From Acidimicrobiales bacterium (GTDB taxonomy: Bacteria > Actinomycetota > Acidimicrobiia > Acidimicrobiales > RAAP-2), in the NCBI GenBank assembly GCA_025362585.1, contig JANYFR010000054.1, positions 27,117 through 91,116 of the forward strand: 64,000 nucleotides of DNA, written 5' to 3'. The number at the start of each line of letters is the position of its first letter. The first letter of the stretch is position 1. The translations under genes were made by a program, and so were the position numbers. This document shows positions 8,158 through 15,903 of the stretch, piece by piece. The notes under the pieces were generated by a model, which saw nothing but the letters and a program-made list of their open reading frames with translations, made no database searches and had not been told where the DNA came from.

Positions 8158-9310
8158 CCAGACGGTGCTGGACGACGTCGCGGCGACGCCGACCAAGGCG
8201 CCTGGTCACTTCGGCCGCCTCTACCAGGGCCTCACGACAATCGACTTCGTCGGACGCAAGCGCGTCTGGTTCACCATCTCGATCATCATCATCGTGATCG
8301 GCCTCGGCTCGCTCGCCGTGCGGGGATTCAACCTCGGCATCGACTTCAAGGGCGGCAGCTCCTGGGAGGTGCAGACCACCCACTCGTCCATCTCGGCGAT
8401 GACCAACGCCGCCACCCACGCGGGTCTCTCGAACCCCACCGTGCAGAAGCTCGGCAGCGCGACCTACCGCGTCAGTGCCGACCTCAACGCGCTCGGCACG
8501 ACCCAACAGGGCGATATCACCACGGCCGTCATTACGGCGCTCGCCAAGACCGCGGGCGTGCCCTTTAATCAAGTGTCGACGAGCAGCGTCGGACCGACCT
8601 GGGGTGGCCAGATCACGAACCGCGCCCTCGAAGCGCTGATCGTCTTCTTCATCGCGGTCGTGGCGTACATCAGCATCCGGTTCGAGCCCAAGATGGCGAT
8701 CGCGGCGTTCATTGCCATGGTGCACGACCTGTTGGTCACGGTCGGGGTCTACTCGCTCTTCGGTTTCCAGATCACGCCCGACACCGTGATCGCGATCCTC
8801 ACCATCCTCGGGTACTCCCTCTACGACACGGTCGTCGTCTTTGACCGCGTGCGCGACAACACCGGCACGGTCCTGAAGAGTGGTGACATGAGTTACGGCG
8901 AGATGGTCAACCTCTCGATGAACCAGACGCTGGCGCGTTCGATTAACACCTCATTGGTGGCGATCCTGCCGGTCTTCTCGGTGCTCGTCGTCGGTGCCTA
9001 CATCCTGGGCGCCACGACCCTGCAAAACTACGGACTGGCGCTCTTCGTGGGACTGCTGAGCGGGGCCTATTCGTCGATCTTCATTGCGAGCCCGCTGCTC
9101 GCGGTGATGAAGGAGCGCGAGCCGCGCTTTCGCGAACTGGCCCTGCGCGCCGCGGCCCGCAGCGACCATCGCGTTCTCAGCCCCGCCAGTGCGGCCAAGC
9201 TGAGTGGTGAGGGCGGGCGCGTCGCCCGAGTCGGCGCCCGCGCCAACGCCACGAGTTCGGCGACTAATCGAGCGATCCAGGCCCGCGCTCGCAAGCAGAA
9301 ACGCCGTTGA
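8150..9310 (+). CDS. secF: protein translocase subunit SecF
   Basis: SecF is the partner of SecD. The 386-residue protein has an N-terminal helix followed by FNLGIDFKGGSSWEV, the family P-domain signature, and five further helices with the TILGYSLYDTVVVFDRVRDN motif. The GTG start overlaps the secD end by eight bases. A basic Ala/Arg-rich extension of about 60 residues follows the last helix and would lie in the cytoplasm. Confidence 0.96.
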   Translation: MSDQTVLDDVAATPTKAPGHFGRLYQGLTTIDFVGRKRVWFTISIIIIVIGLGSLAVRGFNLGIDFKGGSSWEVQTTHSSISAMTNAATHAGLSNPTVQKLGSATYRVSADLNALGTTQQGDITTAVITALAKTAGVPFNQVSTSSVGPTWGGQITNRALEALIVFFIAVVAYISIRFEPKMAIAAFIAMVHDLLVTVGVYSLFGFQITPDTVIAILTILGYSLYDTVVVFDRVRDNTGTVLKSGDMSYGEMVNLSMNQTLARSINTSLVAILPVFSVLVVGAYILGATTLQNYGLALFVGLLSGAYSSIFIASPLLAVMKEREPRFRELALRAAARSDHRVLSPASAAKLSGEGGRVARVGARANATSSATNRAIQARARKQKRR

Positions 9311-9318
9311 CCCACCGG

Positions 9319-9324
9319 TAGGCT
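9319..9324 (+). promoter_or_regulatory. -10 hexamer TAGGCT, leaderless rel promoter
   Basis: TAGGCT lies six bases before the rel ATG, the same hexamer and spacing as at pdxS. No ribosome-binding site is seen. Confidence 0.55.
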
Positions 9325-9330
9325 GACGCC

Positions 9331-11544
9331 ATGGTCAGTGTCACTTCGAGGTCGTCGGCCGATCCCGCGTTGATCGGCTCGCTCGAGCGTCTGATCGAGC
9401 GATTTCTCGACCACCATCCAGACGGTGACGTCGAACTGATTCGCCGGGCCGGCTTCGCCGCGATCCACGCCCACGAGGGACAGTTGCGTCGCACGGGCGA
9501 GCCCTACGTCACCCACCCCATCGCCGTCGCGGACATTGCGGCCGACCTGGGCCTTGATGAGGTGACGCTGACGGCGGCGCTGCTGCACGACGCCGTCGAG
9601 GACACCGGGATTACCAAAGAGTGGCTGACCGCAGAGTTCGGTTCCCAGGTGGCGGCCGTCGTCGACGGGGTCACCAAACTCGACCGGCTGGAGTTCGACT
9701 CCAAAGAGGAGCAGCAGGCCGCGACCATCCGCAAAATGTTCATTGCGATGGCCCAGGACTGGCGAGTGCTGTTGATCAAACTGGCCGACCGGCTGCACAA
9801 CATGCGCACGATTTCAGTGATGCCCATGGCCCGCCAGCGCGCCATTGCCCAAGAGACCCTCGACGTCTACGCCCCCCTCGCGCACCGCCTCGGCGTCCAA
9901 CAGGTCAAGTGGCAGCTCGAGGACCTCAGCTTCGCGACGCTGCACCCCAAGCGCTACGCCGAAATCGAGCAGATGGTCGCGGCGCGCCAGCCCGAACGCG
10001 AGGACTACCTCGGCGAGGTCATGACCACGCTGTCGGCCAAGCTCGACGAGTTCCATATCAAGGGTGAGTTGCAGGGCCGACCGAAGCACTTCTGGAGCAT
10101 CTACGAGAAGATGGTGATCGGAGGTAAAGAGTTCGACGACATCTTCGACCTCGTCGGGCTGCGCGTCATTGTGGACGACGAGCGTGACTGCTGGGCGGTC
10201 CTCGGGGCGATCCACGCGCTCTGGTCGCCGGTGCAGGGCCGCTTCAAGGACTACATCAATTCGCCCAAGTTCAACCTCTACCAGTCGCTGCACACGACGG
10301 TGATCGGCCCCCGCGGCAAGTCCGTCGAGGTCCAGGTCCGCACGTACGAGATGCACCGGCGCGCCGAGTTCGGTGTCGCGGCCCACTGGGGCTATAAGGA
10401 GGGCGCCTCGAACAAGGAGGTCGCCTGGATGCAGCGACTGACTGACGTCGAAGAGGAGGAGAACGACCCGATCGCCTTCCTCGAAGCGCTGAAGCTCGAC
10501 CTCGGTCAGGACGAGGTCTACGTCTTCACCCCGAAGGGCCGCGTCATCGCAATGATCGAGGGAGCGACCACGATCGACTTCGCCTACGCCGTGCACACCG
10601 AGGTCGGCCACCACTGCGTCGGCGCGAAGGTCAACGGACGGCTCGTCCCTCTCGACACGGTGCTTCGTTCAGCCGACGTCGTCGAGATCGTGACGTCCAA
10701 GTCCGAGACCGCGGGGCCGTCGCGCGACTGGCTGGGCATCGCCCAGTCGTCCCGGGCCAAATCCAAGATCCGCCAGTGGTTCCACCGCGAACGACGCGAC
10801 GACGCGATCGAGGGCGGACGCGAGGAGCTGACCAAGGCGCTGCGACGCGAGGGACTGCCAATCGCGACGTCACTTTCGTCGAGCGCCCTCGACGCGGTGA
10901 TCTCGTCGATGAATCTTGAGGACCTCGACGCGCTGTTCATGGCCATCGATACGGGTCAGAGTTCGGCCCTGGCCGTCGTGCAACGCCTCGACCGCGAACT
11001 GCGCGGCGGGGGCGAGGCCGAGCAGCTGCCCACCACCGTTACGAAGATGCCACGTTCGAATCGCACCACGCGGCGAACTGCGGGCGTCTACGTCGAGGGT
11101 CTGGACGACGTGATGATTCACCTTGCGCGGTGCTGTTCGCCGGTCCCCGGCGACAACATCATGGGCTTCATCACCCAGGGCCGGGGGGTGTCGGTGCACC
11201 GCGACGACTGTTCGAACGCGGTCGCGTTGGCGCACCGTCTGGGCGAGCGGATTATCGACGTCGAGTGGGACGGCTCGGTGAGCGGACAGTACCGCGCGGT
11301 CCTCGAGGTGATGGCCTTTGACCGTTCGCGACTGCTGCTCGACGTCTCCAAAGTGGTCGCCGAGTACCACCTCAACATCATCTCGAGCAGTTCGTCGACC
11401 TCGGGCTCACGGATCGTGCGCATGGTCTTTGACGTCGAGCTCGCCGATCCGACCCACCTCAATAGTCTCTTGGCAGCGCTGAAGGGGGTCGACGGGGTCT
11501 TCGACGCCTTCCGCCAACTCCCCGGACAGAACAAAACTTCATGA
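9331..11544 (+). CDS. rel: bifunctional (p)ppGpp synthetase/hydrolase Rel
   Basis: Rel makes and degrades the stringent-response alarmone (p)ppGpp. The 737 residues show, in order, an HD hydrolase domain (HD pair at residues 86-87 in LLHDAVEDTG, so hydrolase activity is likely intact), a synthetase domain with GRPKHFWSIYEKM and DLVGLRVIV, a TGS domain (VYVFTPKGRVIAM), a CC-containing conserved region (LARCCSPVPGD) and a C-terminal ACT domain. It follows secF as in mycobacteria and has its own leaderless-type promoter. The stop overlaps the hisS start (ATGA). Confidence 0.97.
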   Translation: MVSVTSRSSADPALIGSLERLIERFLDHHPDGDVELIRRAGFAAIHAHEGQLRRTGEPYVTHPIAVADIAADLGLDEVTLTAALLHDAVEDTGITKEWLTAEFGSQVAAVVDGVTKLDRLEFDSKEEQQAATIRKMFIAMAQDWRVLLIKLADRLHNMRTISVMPMARQRAIAQETLDVYAPLAHRLGVQQVKWQLEDLSFATLHPKRYAEIEQMVAARQPEREDYLGEVMTTLSAKLDEFHIKGELQGRPKHFWSIYEKMVIGGKEFDDIFDLVGLRVIVDDERDCWAVLGAIHALWSPVQGRFKDYINSPKFNLYQSLHTTVIGPRGKSVEVQVRTYEMHRRAEFGVAAHWGYKEGASNKEVAWMQRLTDVEEEENDPIAFLEALKLDLGQDEVYVFTPKGRVIAMIEGATTIDFAYAVHTEVGHHCVGAKVNGRLVPLDTVLRSADVVEIVTSKSETAGPSRDWLGIAQSSRAKSKIRQWFHRERRDDAIEGGREELTKALRREGLPIATSLSSSALDAVISSMNLEDLDALFMAIDTGQSSALAVVQRLDRELRGGGEAEQLPTTVTKMPRSNRTTRRTAGVYVEGLDDVMIHLARCCSPVPGDNIMGFITQGRGVSVHRDDCSNAVALAHRLGERIIDVEWDGSVSGQYRAVLEVMAFDRSRLLLDVSKVVAEYHLNIISSSSSTSGSRIVRMVFDVELADPTHLNSLLAALKGVDGVFDAFRQLPGQNKTS

Positions 11545-12824
11545 GCGAACCGACGACGTTTCAGGCCCCCATTGGAACCCACGACGTCCTCGGACCGGCG
11601 TCGGCCGAGTGGGAGGGCGTCGTCGCGACGTTCGCCCAACTGGCCTATCGCTTCGGCTTCGAGTTGGCGGTCACCCCGATGTTCGAAGAGCTCGGCGTCT
11701 TTCACCGCGGCATTGGTGAGCACAGTGACGTCGCGCGCAAGGAGATGTACGTCTTCGAGGACCGGGGCCAGCGCCAGTACGCGCTGCGCCCCGAGGGCAC
11801 CGCCCCGATTGTGCGCGCCTTCGTCCAGCACGGTCCCGCGACGCCCTGGAAGGCGTGGTACGTCACGCCGGCCTTTCGCTACGAGCGTCCCCAGGCCGGT
11901 CGCTACCGTCAGCACCACCAGCTGGGCGTCGAGGTCCTCGGCACCGACGACCCGGCGCTCGACGTCGAAGTGATCGCCCTGGCGCTGCGCTTCTACCAGG
12001 CCCTCGGACTCGTGCGGGTACGCCTGATCATCAATTCGATGGGTCACGACGAGTGTCGGGCCGCCTACGTAGAGCGCCTGCGCCGCCACCTGCTCGCCAA
12101 CGTGGCCGGGCTCTGCGTTGACCACCAGGACGTCTGGCACGAGAATCCGCTGCGGGTCCTCGACTGCAAGAAGCCCGAGTGCGTCGCGGTCACCTCGGCG
12201 GGACCGATGCTCATCGACTTCATCTGCGAGGAGTGTCGCGAGCACTTCGATCGGGTGGTGCGCGGTCTGGACTCCATTGGCATTGAGAGCGAACTGAACC
12301 CTCGCCTGGTGCGCGGCTTCGACTACTACACCCGCACGACCTTCGAGTACGTCGCCGACTCGCTCGTTGGGTCGCAGAACTCCATCGGTGGGGGAGGGCG
12401 GTACGACAAGCTGGCCGAGCAGCTGGGCGGGCGGCCCACGAGTGGCGTTGGCTTCGGCAGCGGCATCGAGCGGGTCCTGCTCGCGCGCGCGGCCGAGGAG
12501 GTCGAACCACGTAATCTCGTGAACCGCACCCTCGACCTGTTCGTGATCGACACCACCGGCGAGGACGTGGCGACGGTGCTCGTCGACGAGTTGCGCTCGG
12601 CCGGCTTCGCGACCGATCGCGCCTACGATCGCCGTTCGATGAAGGCCCAGATGAAGGCCGCCGACCGGTCCGGGGCGCGATTTGCGCTGCTCGTGGGACC
12701 CCAGGAGTGGGCGGCCGGCGAGGTTACGATTAGGGACCTGCGTAGCGACGACTACGAGCAGGCCCAACGGAGAATCGCCCGCGACGACGTCGCGCTGTCC
12801 CTCGCCAACCTACTGAACGATTGA
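11541..12824 (+). CDS. hisS: histidyl-tRNA synthetase
   Basis: This class II synthetase charges tRNA-His. The 427 residues contain motif 2 (PAFRYERPQAGRYRQHHQLG), the histidine-specific LVRGFDYYTRTTFE, GGGGRYDKL, motif 3 with GFGSGIERVL, and the C-terminal anticodon-binding domain. It starts inside the rel stop (ATGA overlap), so it is probably co-translated with rel, and aspS follows one base after the stop. Confidence 0.97.
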   Translation: MSEPTTFQAPIGTHDVLGPASAEWEGVVATFAQLAYRFGFELAVTPMFEELGVFHRGIGEHSDVARKEMYVFEDRGQRQYALRPEGTAPIVRAFVQHGPATPWKAWYVTPAFRYERPQAGRYRQHHQLGVEVLGTDDPALDVEVIALALRFYQALGLVRVRLIINSMGHDECRAAYVERLRRHLLANVAGLCVDHQDVWHENPLRVLDCKKPECVAVTSAGPMLIDFICEECREHFDRVVRGLDSIGIESELNPRLVRGFDYYTRTTFEYVADSLVGSQNSIGGGGRYDKLAEQLGGRPTSGVGFGSGIERVLLARAAEEVEPRNLVNRTLDLFVIDTTGEDVATVLVDELRSAGFATDRAYDRRSMKAQMKAADRSGARFALLVGPQEWAAGEVTIRDLRSDDYEQAQRRIARDDVALSLANLLND

Positions 12825-12825
12825 A

Positions 12826-14571
12826 GTGAGCATGTCGAAGAACTTTGAAGCTACGAGCATGCGCACTCTGTTGTGCGGATCGATCGACGAAGGTCACGTG
12901 GGCGCCGAGATCAGTGTCTGCGGTTGGGTGGCCAAGCGTCGCGAACACGGCGAACACCTGGCGTTCCTCGACCTGCGCGACCACTCCGGCCTGGTGCAGG
13001 CGGTCGTGCCCGGATCGCTCGACGTACGAAGCGAGTACGTCGTTCGCGTCACCGGTACCGTGACGCGCCGTCCCGAAGGCACGGTCAACGACCGGCTCGC
13101 GACCGGGCAAGTGGAACTCACGAACTGCACCGTTGAGGTGCTGTCGGTCGCCGAGGCGCCTCCCTTCCAGTTGGACGACCGGGTCGAGATCGACGAGCAG
13201 GTGCGCCTGCGCTACCGCTACCTCGACCTGCGTCGCGAGGCTATGCAGCACAACTTGCGCCTGCGCGCGAAGGTGAACGCGGCACTGCGGCGCGCCATGG
13301 ACGACCAGGGGTTCTGTGAGGTTGAGACGCCCCTGCTCTGGGCACCCACCCCCGAGGGCGCGCGCGAGTTCGTGGTGCCCTCGCGCCTGCACCCCGGTGA
13401 GTTCTACGTCCTGCCCCAGAGTCCCCAGATCGCGAAGCAACTCTTGATGGTCGGTGGGTTCGATCGCTACTACCAGATTGCCCGCTGCCTGCGCGACGAG
13501 GACCTGCGCGCCGACCGTCAGTTCGAGTTCACCCAACTCGACCTGGAGGCGAGCTTCGTGACCCAAGACGACGTCCTCGGCTTCGTGTCGCGCGCCGTTC
13601 TCGACGCCGCCGAGGCGGCGACCGGCGTACGTCCGGGAGCGATTCCGTCGATGACCTGGGCGACCGCGCTCGATCTCTACGGGACCGACAAGCCCGACCT
13701 GCGCTTCGGCATGGTCCTCTGCGACCTCTCGGCGACCTTCGCCACGACCGAGGTGAAGGCCTTCGCGGCCTCGACCGTGAAGGCCATGCGCGTCGCGGGA
13801 GGCGCGAGCTTCTCGCGGGGCCGCCTCGACCAGCTGACCGACCAGGCGAAGGCCCTCGGCGCCAAGGGGCTCGCGTGGTTTCGCGTCACGAACGAGGGAC
13901 TCGACTCGCCGCTGGCCCGTTTCCTGAGCGCCGACGAGAGTGCGGCGATTCGCGACGTCGACGGCGCCGAGGTCGGCGACATTGTCTTGTGCGTGGCCGA
14001 CGAGTACGTCGCGGCGTGCCGGGTCCTCGGGTCGCTGCGCGTGGCCCTGGGGGCACCGCCGGTCAGCGAGGGTCCCCACCACTACGTGTGGGTCACCGAG
14101 TTCCCGCTCTTCGAGGGCGTCGACGAGGACGGACATCTCCAGGCGGCGCACCACCCCTTCACCATGCCGCACCCCGACGACTTGGACCTGATCGAATCGC
14201 GACCGCTCGAGGTCCGATCCCAGGCCTACGACCTCGTCTTGAACGGTTGGGAGCTCGGCAGCGGCTCGGTGCGGATCCACCGCGCGGACGTCCAGTCGCG
14301 AATCTTCTCGGCCTTGGGCATCAGCGACAGTGAGGCGGAGAGCCGTTTCGGCTTTCTGCTCGGGGCCTTCAAGTACGGCGCCCCGCCCCACGCCGGCTTC
14401 GCCTTCGGGATCGACCGCCTGGCGGCGATCTTCGCGGGCGTGGAGAACATTCGTGAGGTCATTGCCTACCCCAAGACCCAATCGGGGACGGACCTGATGA
14501 CCGGCGCGCCCAAGAGCATCACCGAACGCCAACGGCGCGAACTGCGCCTTGCGAACGCACCAAAGGGCTAG
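12826..14571 (+). CDS. aspS: aspartyl-tRNA synthetase, predicted non-discriminating (Asp/Asn)
   Basis: This bacterial-type class II AspRS has the OB anticodon domain, the catalytic core and the GAD insertion. The GTG at 12826 gives 581 residues; an ATG at 12859 would start at the usual family N-terminus (MRTLLCG) and may be the true start. In the anticodon domain a His replaces the Leu of the RRDLG turn of E. coli AspRS (here RREHG), and the hinge reads RPEGT. A His and Gly at these places mark AspRS enzymes that also charge tRNA-Asn, as in Pseudomonas. This would imply GatCAB amidation for Asn-tRNA. No asnS or gat gene is in the window. Confidence 0.93.
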   Translation: MSMSKNFEATSMRTLLCGSIDEGHVGAEISVCGWVAKRREHGEHLAFLDLRDHSGLVQAVVPGSLDVRSEYVVRVTGTVTRRPEGTVNDRLATGQVELTNCTVEVLSVAEAPPFQLDDRVEIDEQVRLRYRYLDLRREAMQHNLRLRAKVNAALRRAMDDQGFCEVETPLLWAPTPEGAREFVVPSRLHPGEFYVLPQSPQIAKQLLMVGGFDRYYQIARCLRDEDLRADRQFEFTQLDLEASFVTQDDVLGFVSRAVLDAAEAATGVRPGAIPSMTWATALDLYGTDKPDLRFGMVLCDLSATFATTEVKAFAASTVKAMRVAGGASFSRGRLDQLTDQAKALGAKGLAWFRVTNEGLDSPLARFLSADESAAIRDVDGAEVGDIVLCVADEYVAACRVLGSLRVALGAPPVSEGPHHYVWVTEFPLFEGVDEDGHLQAAHHPFTMPHPDDLDLIESRPLEVRSQAYDLVLNGWELGSGSVRIHRADVQSRIFSALGISDSEAESRFGFLLGAFKYGAPPHAGFAFGIDRLAAIFAGVENIREVIAYPKTQSGTDLMTGAPKSITERQRRELRLANAPKG

Positions 14572-14594
14572 CCACGTCACTCTTCGACGACGCC

Positions 14595-15899
14595 GTGCGC
14601 CAACGTCTCTCCGAGGCGGCGCCCCTCGCCGACCTGCTACGACCGCGCACCCTGGACGAGCTGGTGGGCCAGGACCATCTCGTCGGTGCCGACGGGGCGC
14701 TGCGCCGTTTCGTCGAAGCGGGCCAGCTCAGCTCGATGATCCTCTGGGGTCCCGCCGGTACGGGCAAGACGACCCTCGCGCGAATCCTCGCGTCGTCGGC
14801 CGGGTACGCGACGGAGAGCCTCTCGGCGGTGACGAGCGGCGTGAAGGACGTGCGCGAGGCACTGGTGCGCGCGACCGAACGCCTCGGCGAACAGGGCCAG
14901 CGCACGGTGCTGTTCATCGACGAGGTGCACCGGTTCAACAAGTCCCAACAGGACCTGCTCTTGCCGGCCACCGAGACCGGCCAGGTCGTCCTGATCGGCG
15001 CGACGACCGAGAACCCCTATTTCGAGGTGAACGCGGCACTGATGAGCCGGTCCACCCTGTGGCGGCTGCGCACGTTGGACGCGACCGACCTGACGGTGTT
15101 GGTTCGCCGCGGCCTCGACCTTCGCCGCGCCACGATCAGTGATGAGGCACTCGAGGCCGTCACCTCGTCGGCCGACGGCGACGCGCGCGTGGCGTTGACG
15201 ACGCTCGACACTTCGATCGTCCTCGCACGCTCGAGCGCGGAGTCGTCGGACCACGTGGAGCTCGACCACGTCGCGCGGGCTCGCGACGGACGGCTCTACC
15301 ACCAGTCGCGCGATACCCACTTCGACCAGATCAGTGCCTTCATCAAGTCGGTGCGGGGGTCGGACCCCGACGCGGCGCTCTACTGGCTGGTTACGATGCT
15401 CGAAGCCGGTGAGAGTCCGCGCTTCCTCGCGCGACGCCTCGTGATCCTCGCCTCCGAGGACATTGGACTGGCCGACCCCATGGGCCTCGTGCTCGCCGAC
15501 GCGGCGGCGCGCACCGTTGAGTTCATTGGCCTGCCCGAGGGACGTCTGACCCTCGCGCACGCGACGCTCACCCTGTCGCTCATGGCCAAGAGCAACTCGG
15601 TGACGCGCGCCCTCGCCGCGGTGACGAGCGCGGTGCACGACGACGGCCTCGGCGAGGTGCCCGACCACCTGCGAGGCTCGAGCTACCGCGGCGCCGAAAC
15701 GCAAGGTTTTGGCGTTGGGTACGACTACCCCCACGACTTCGCCGGGGGCTGGGTCGCTCAGCAGTACCTGCCCGACGGCCTCGTCGGTCGTCACTTCTAC
15801 GACCCGTCGGCGTTGGGGCGCGAGCGGGCGCTGGTCGAGCAGTGGCGGGCGCGCATGGACCTCGACGACCAGGACATTCCGGCCCCAACGGTAGAGTGA
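14595..15899 (+). CDS. rarA: replication-associated recombination protein A (RarA/MgsA), AAA+ ATPase
   Basis: RarA acts at stalled replication forks. The 434 residues begin with the family pattern PLADLLRPRTLDELVGQDHL, followed by Walker A GPAGTGKTT, Walker B DEVHRFNKSQQD, sensor 1 GATTENPYF and the C-terminal tetramerisation part ending in the GLGEVPDHLR and DYPHDF segments. It begins with GTG 23 bases after aspS. No ribosome-binding site is obvious. It lies between aspS and alaS, as is usual in actinobacteria. Confidence 0.95.
   Translation: MRQRLSEAAPLADLLRPRTLDELVGQDHLVGADGALRRFVEAGQLSSMILWGPAGTGKTTLARILASSAGYATESLSAVTSGVKDVREALVRATERLGEQGQRTVLFIDEVHRFNKSQQDLLLPATETGQVVLIGATTENPYFEVNAALMSRSTLWRLRTLDATDLTVLVRRGLDLRRATISDEALEAVTSSADGDARVALTTLDTSIVLARSSAESSDHVELDHVARARDGRLYHQSRDTHFDQISAFIKSVRGSDPDAALYWLVTMLEAGESPRFLARRLVILASEDIGLADPMGLVLADAAARTVEFIGLPEGRLTLAHATLTLSLMAKSNSVTRALAAVTSAVHDDGLGEVPDHLRGSSYRGAETQGFGVGYDYPHDFAGGWVAQQYLPDGLVGRHFYDPSALGRERALVEQWRARMDLDDQDIPAPTVE
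15892..15897 (+). promoter_or_regulatory. -10 hexamer TAGAGT, leaderless alaS promoter
   Basis: TAGAGT lies six bases before the GTG of alaS and straddles the end of rarA. It is placed to start transcription at the alaS start codon. Confidence 0.5.
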
Positions 15900-15903
15900 T
15901 CGC

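Noticed and set aside
12730..14580. A 616-codon minus-strand frame across aspS (and similar ones at 11118-12767, 14637-16037, 15580-17244, 48591-50306, 50575-52491 and 53757-55385)
   Set aside because: All are shadows of well-conserved plus-strand genes and contain no domain or signal.
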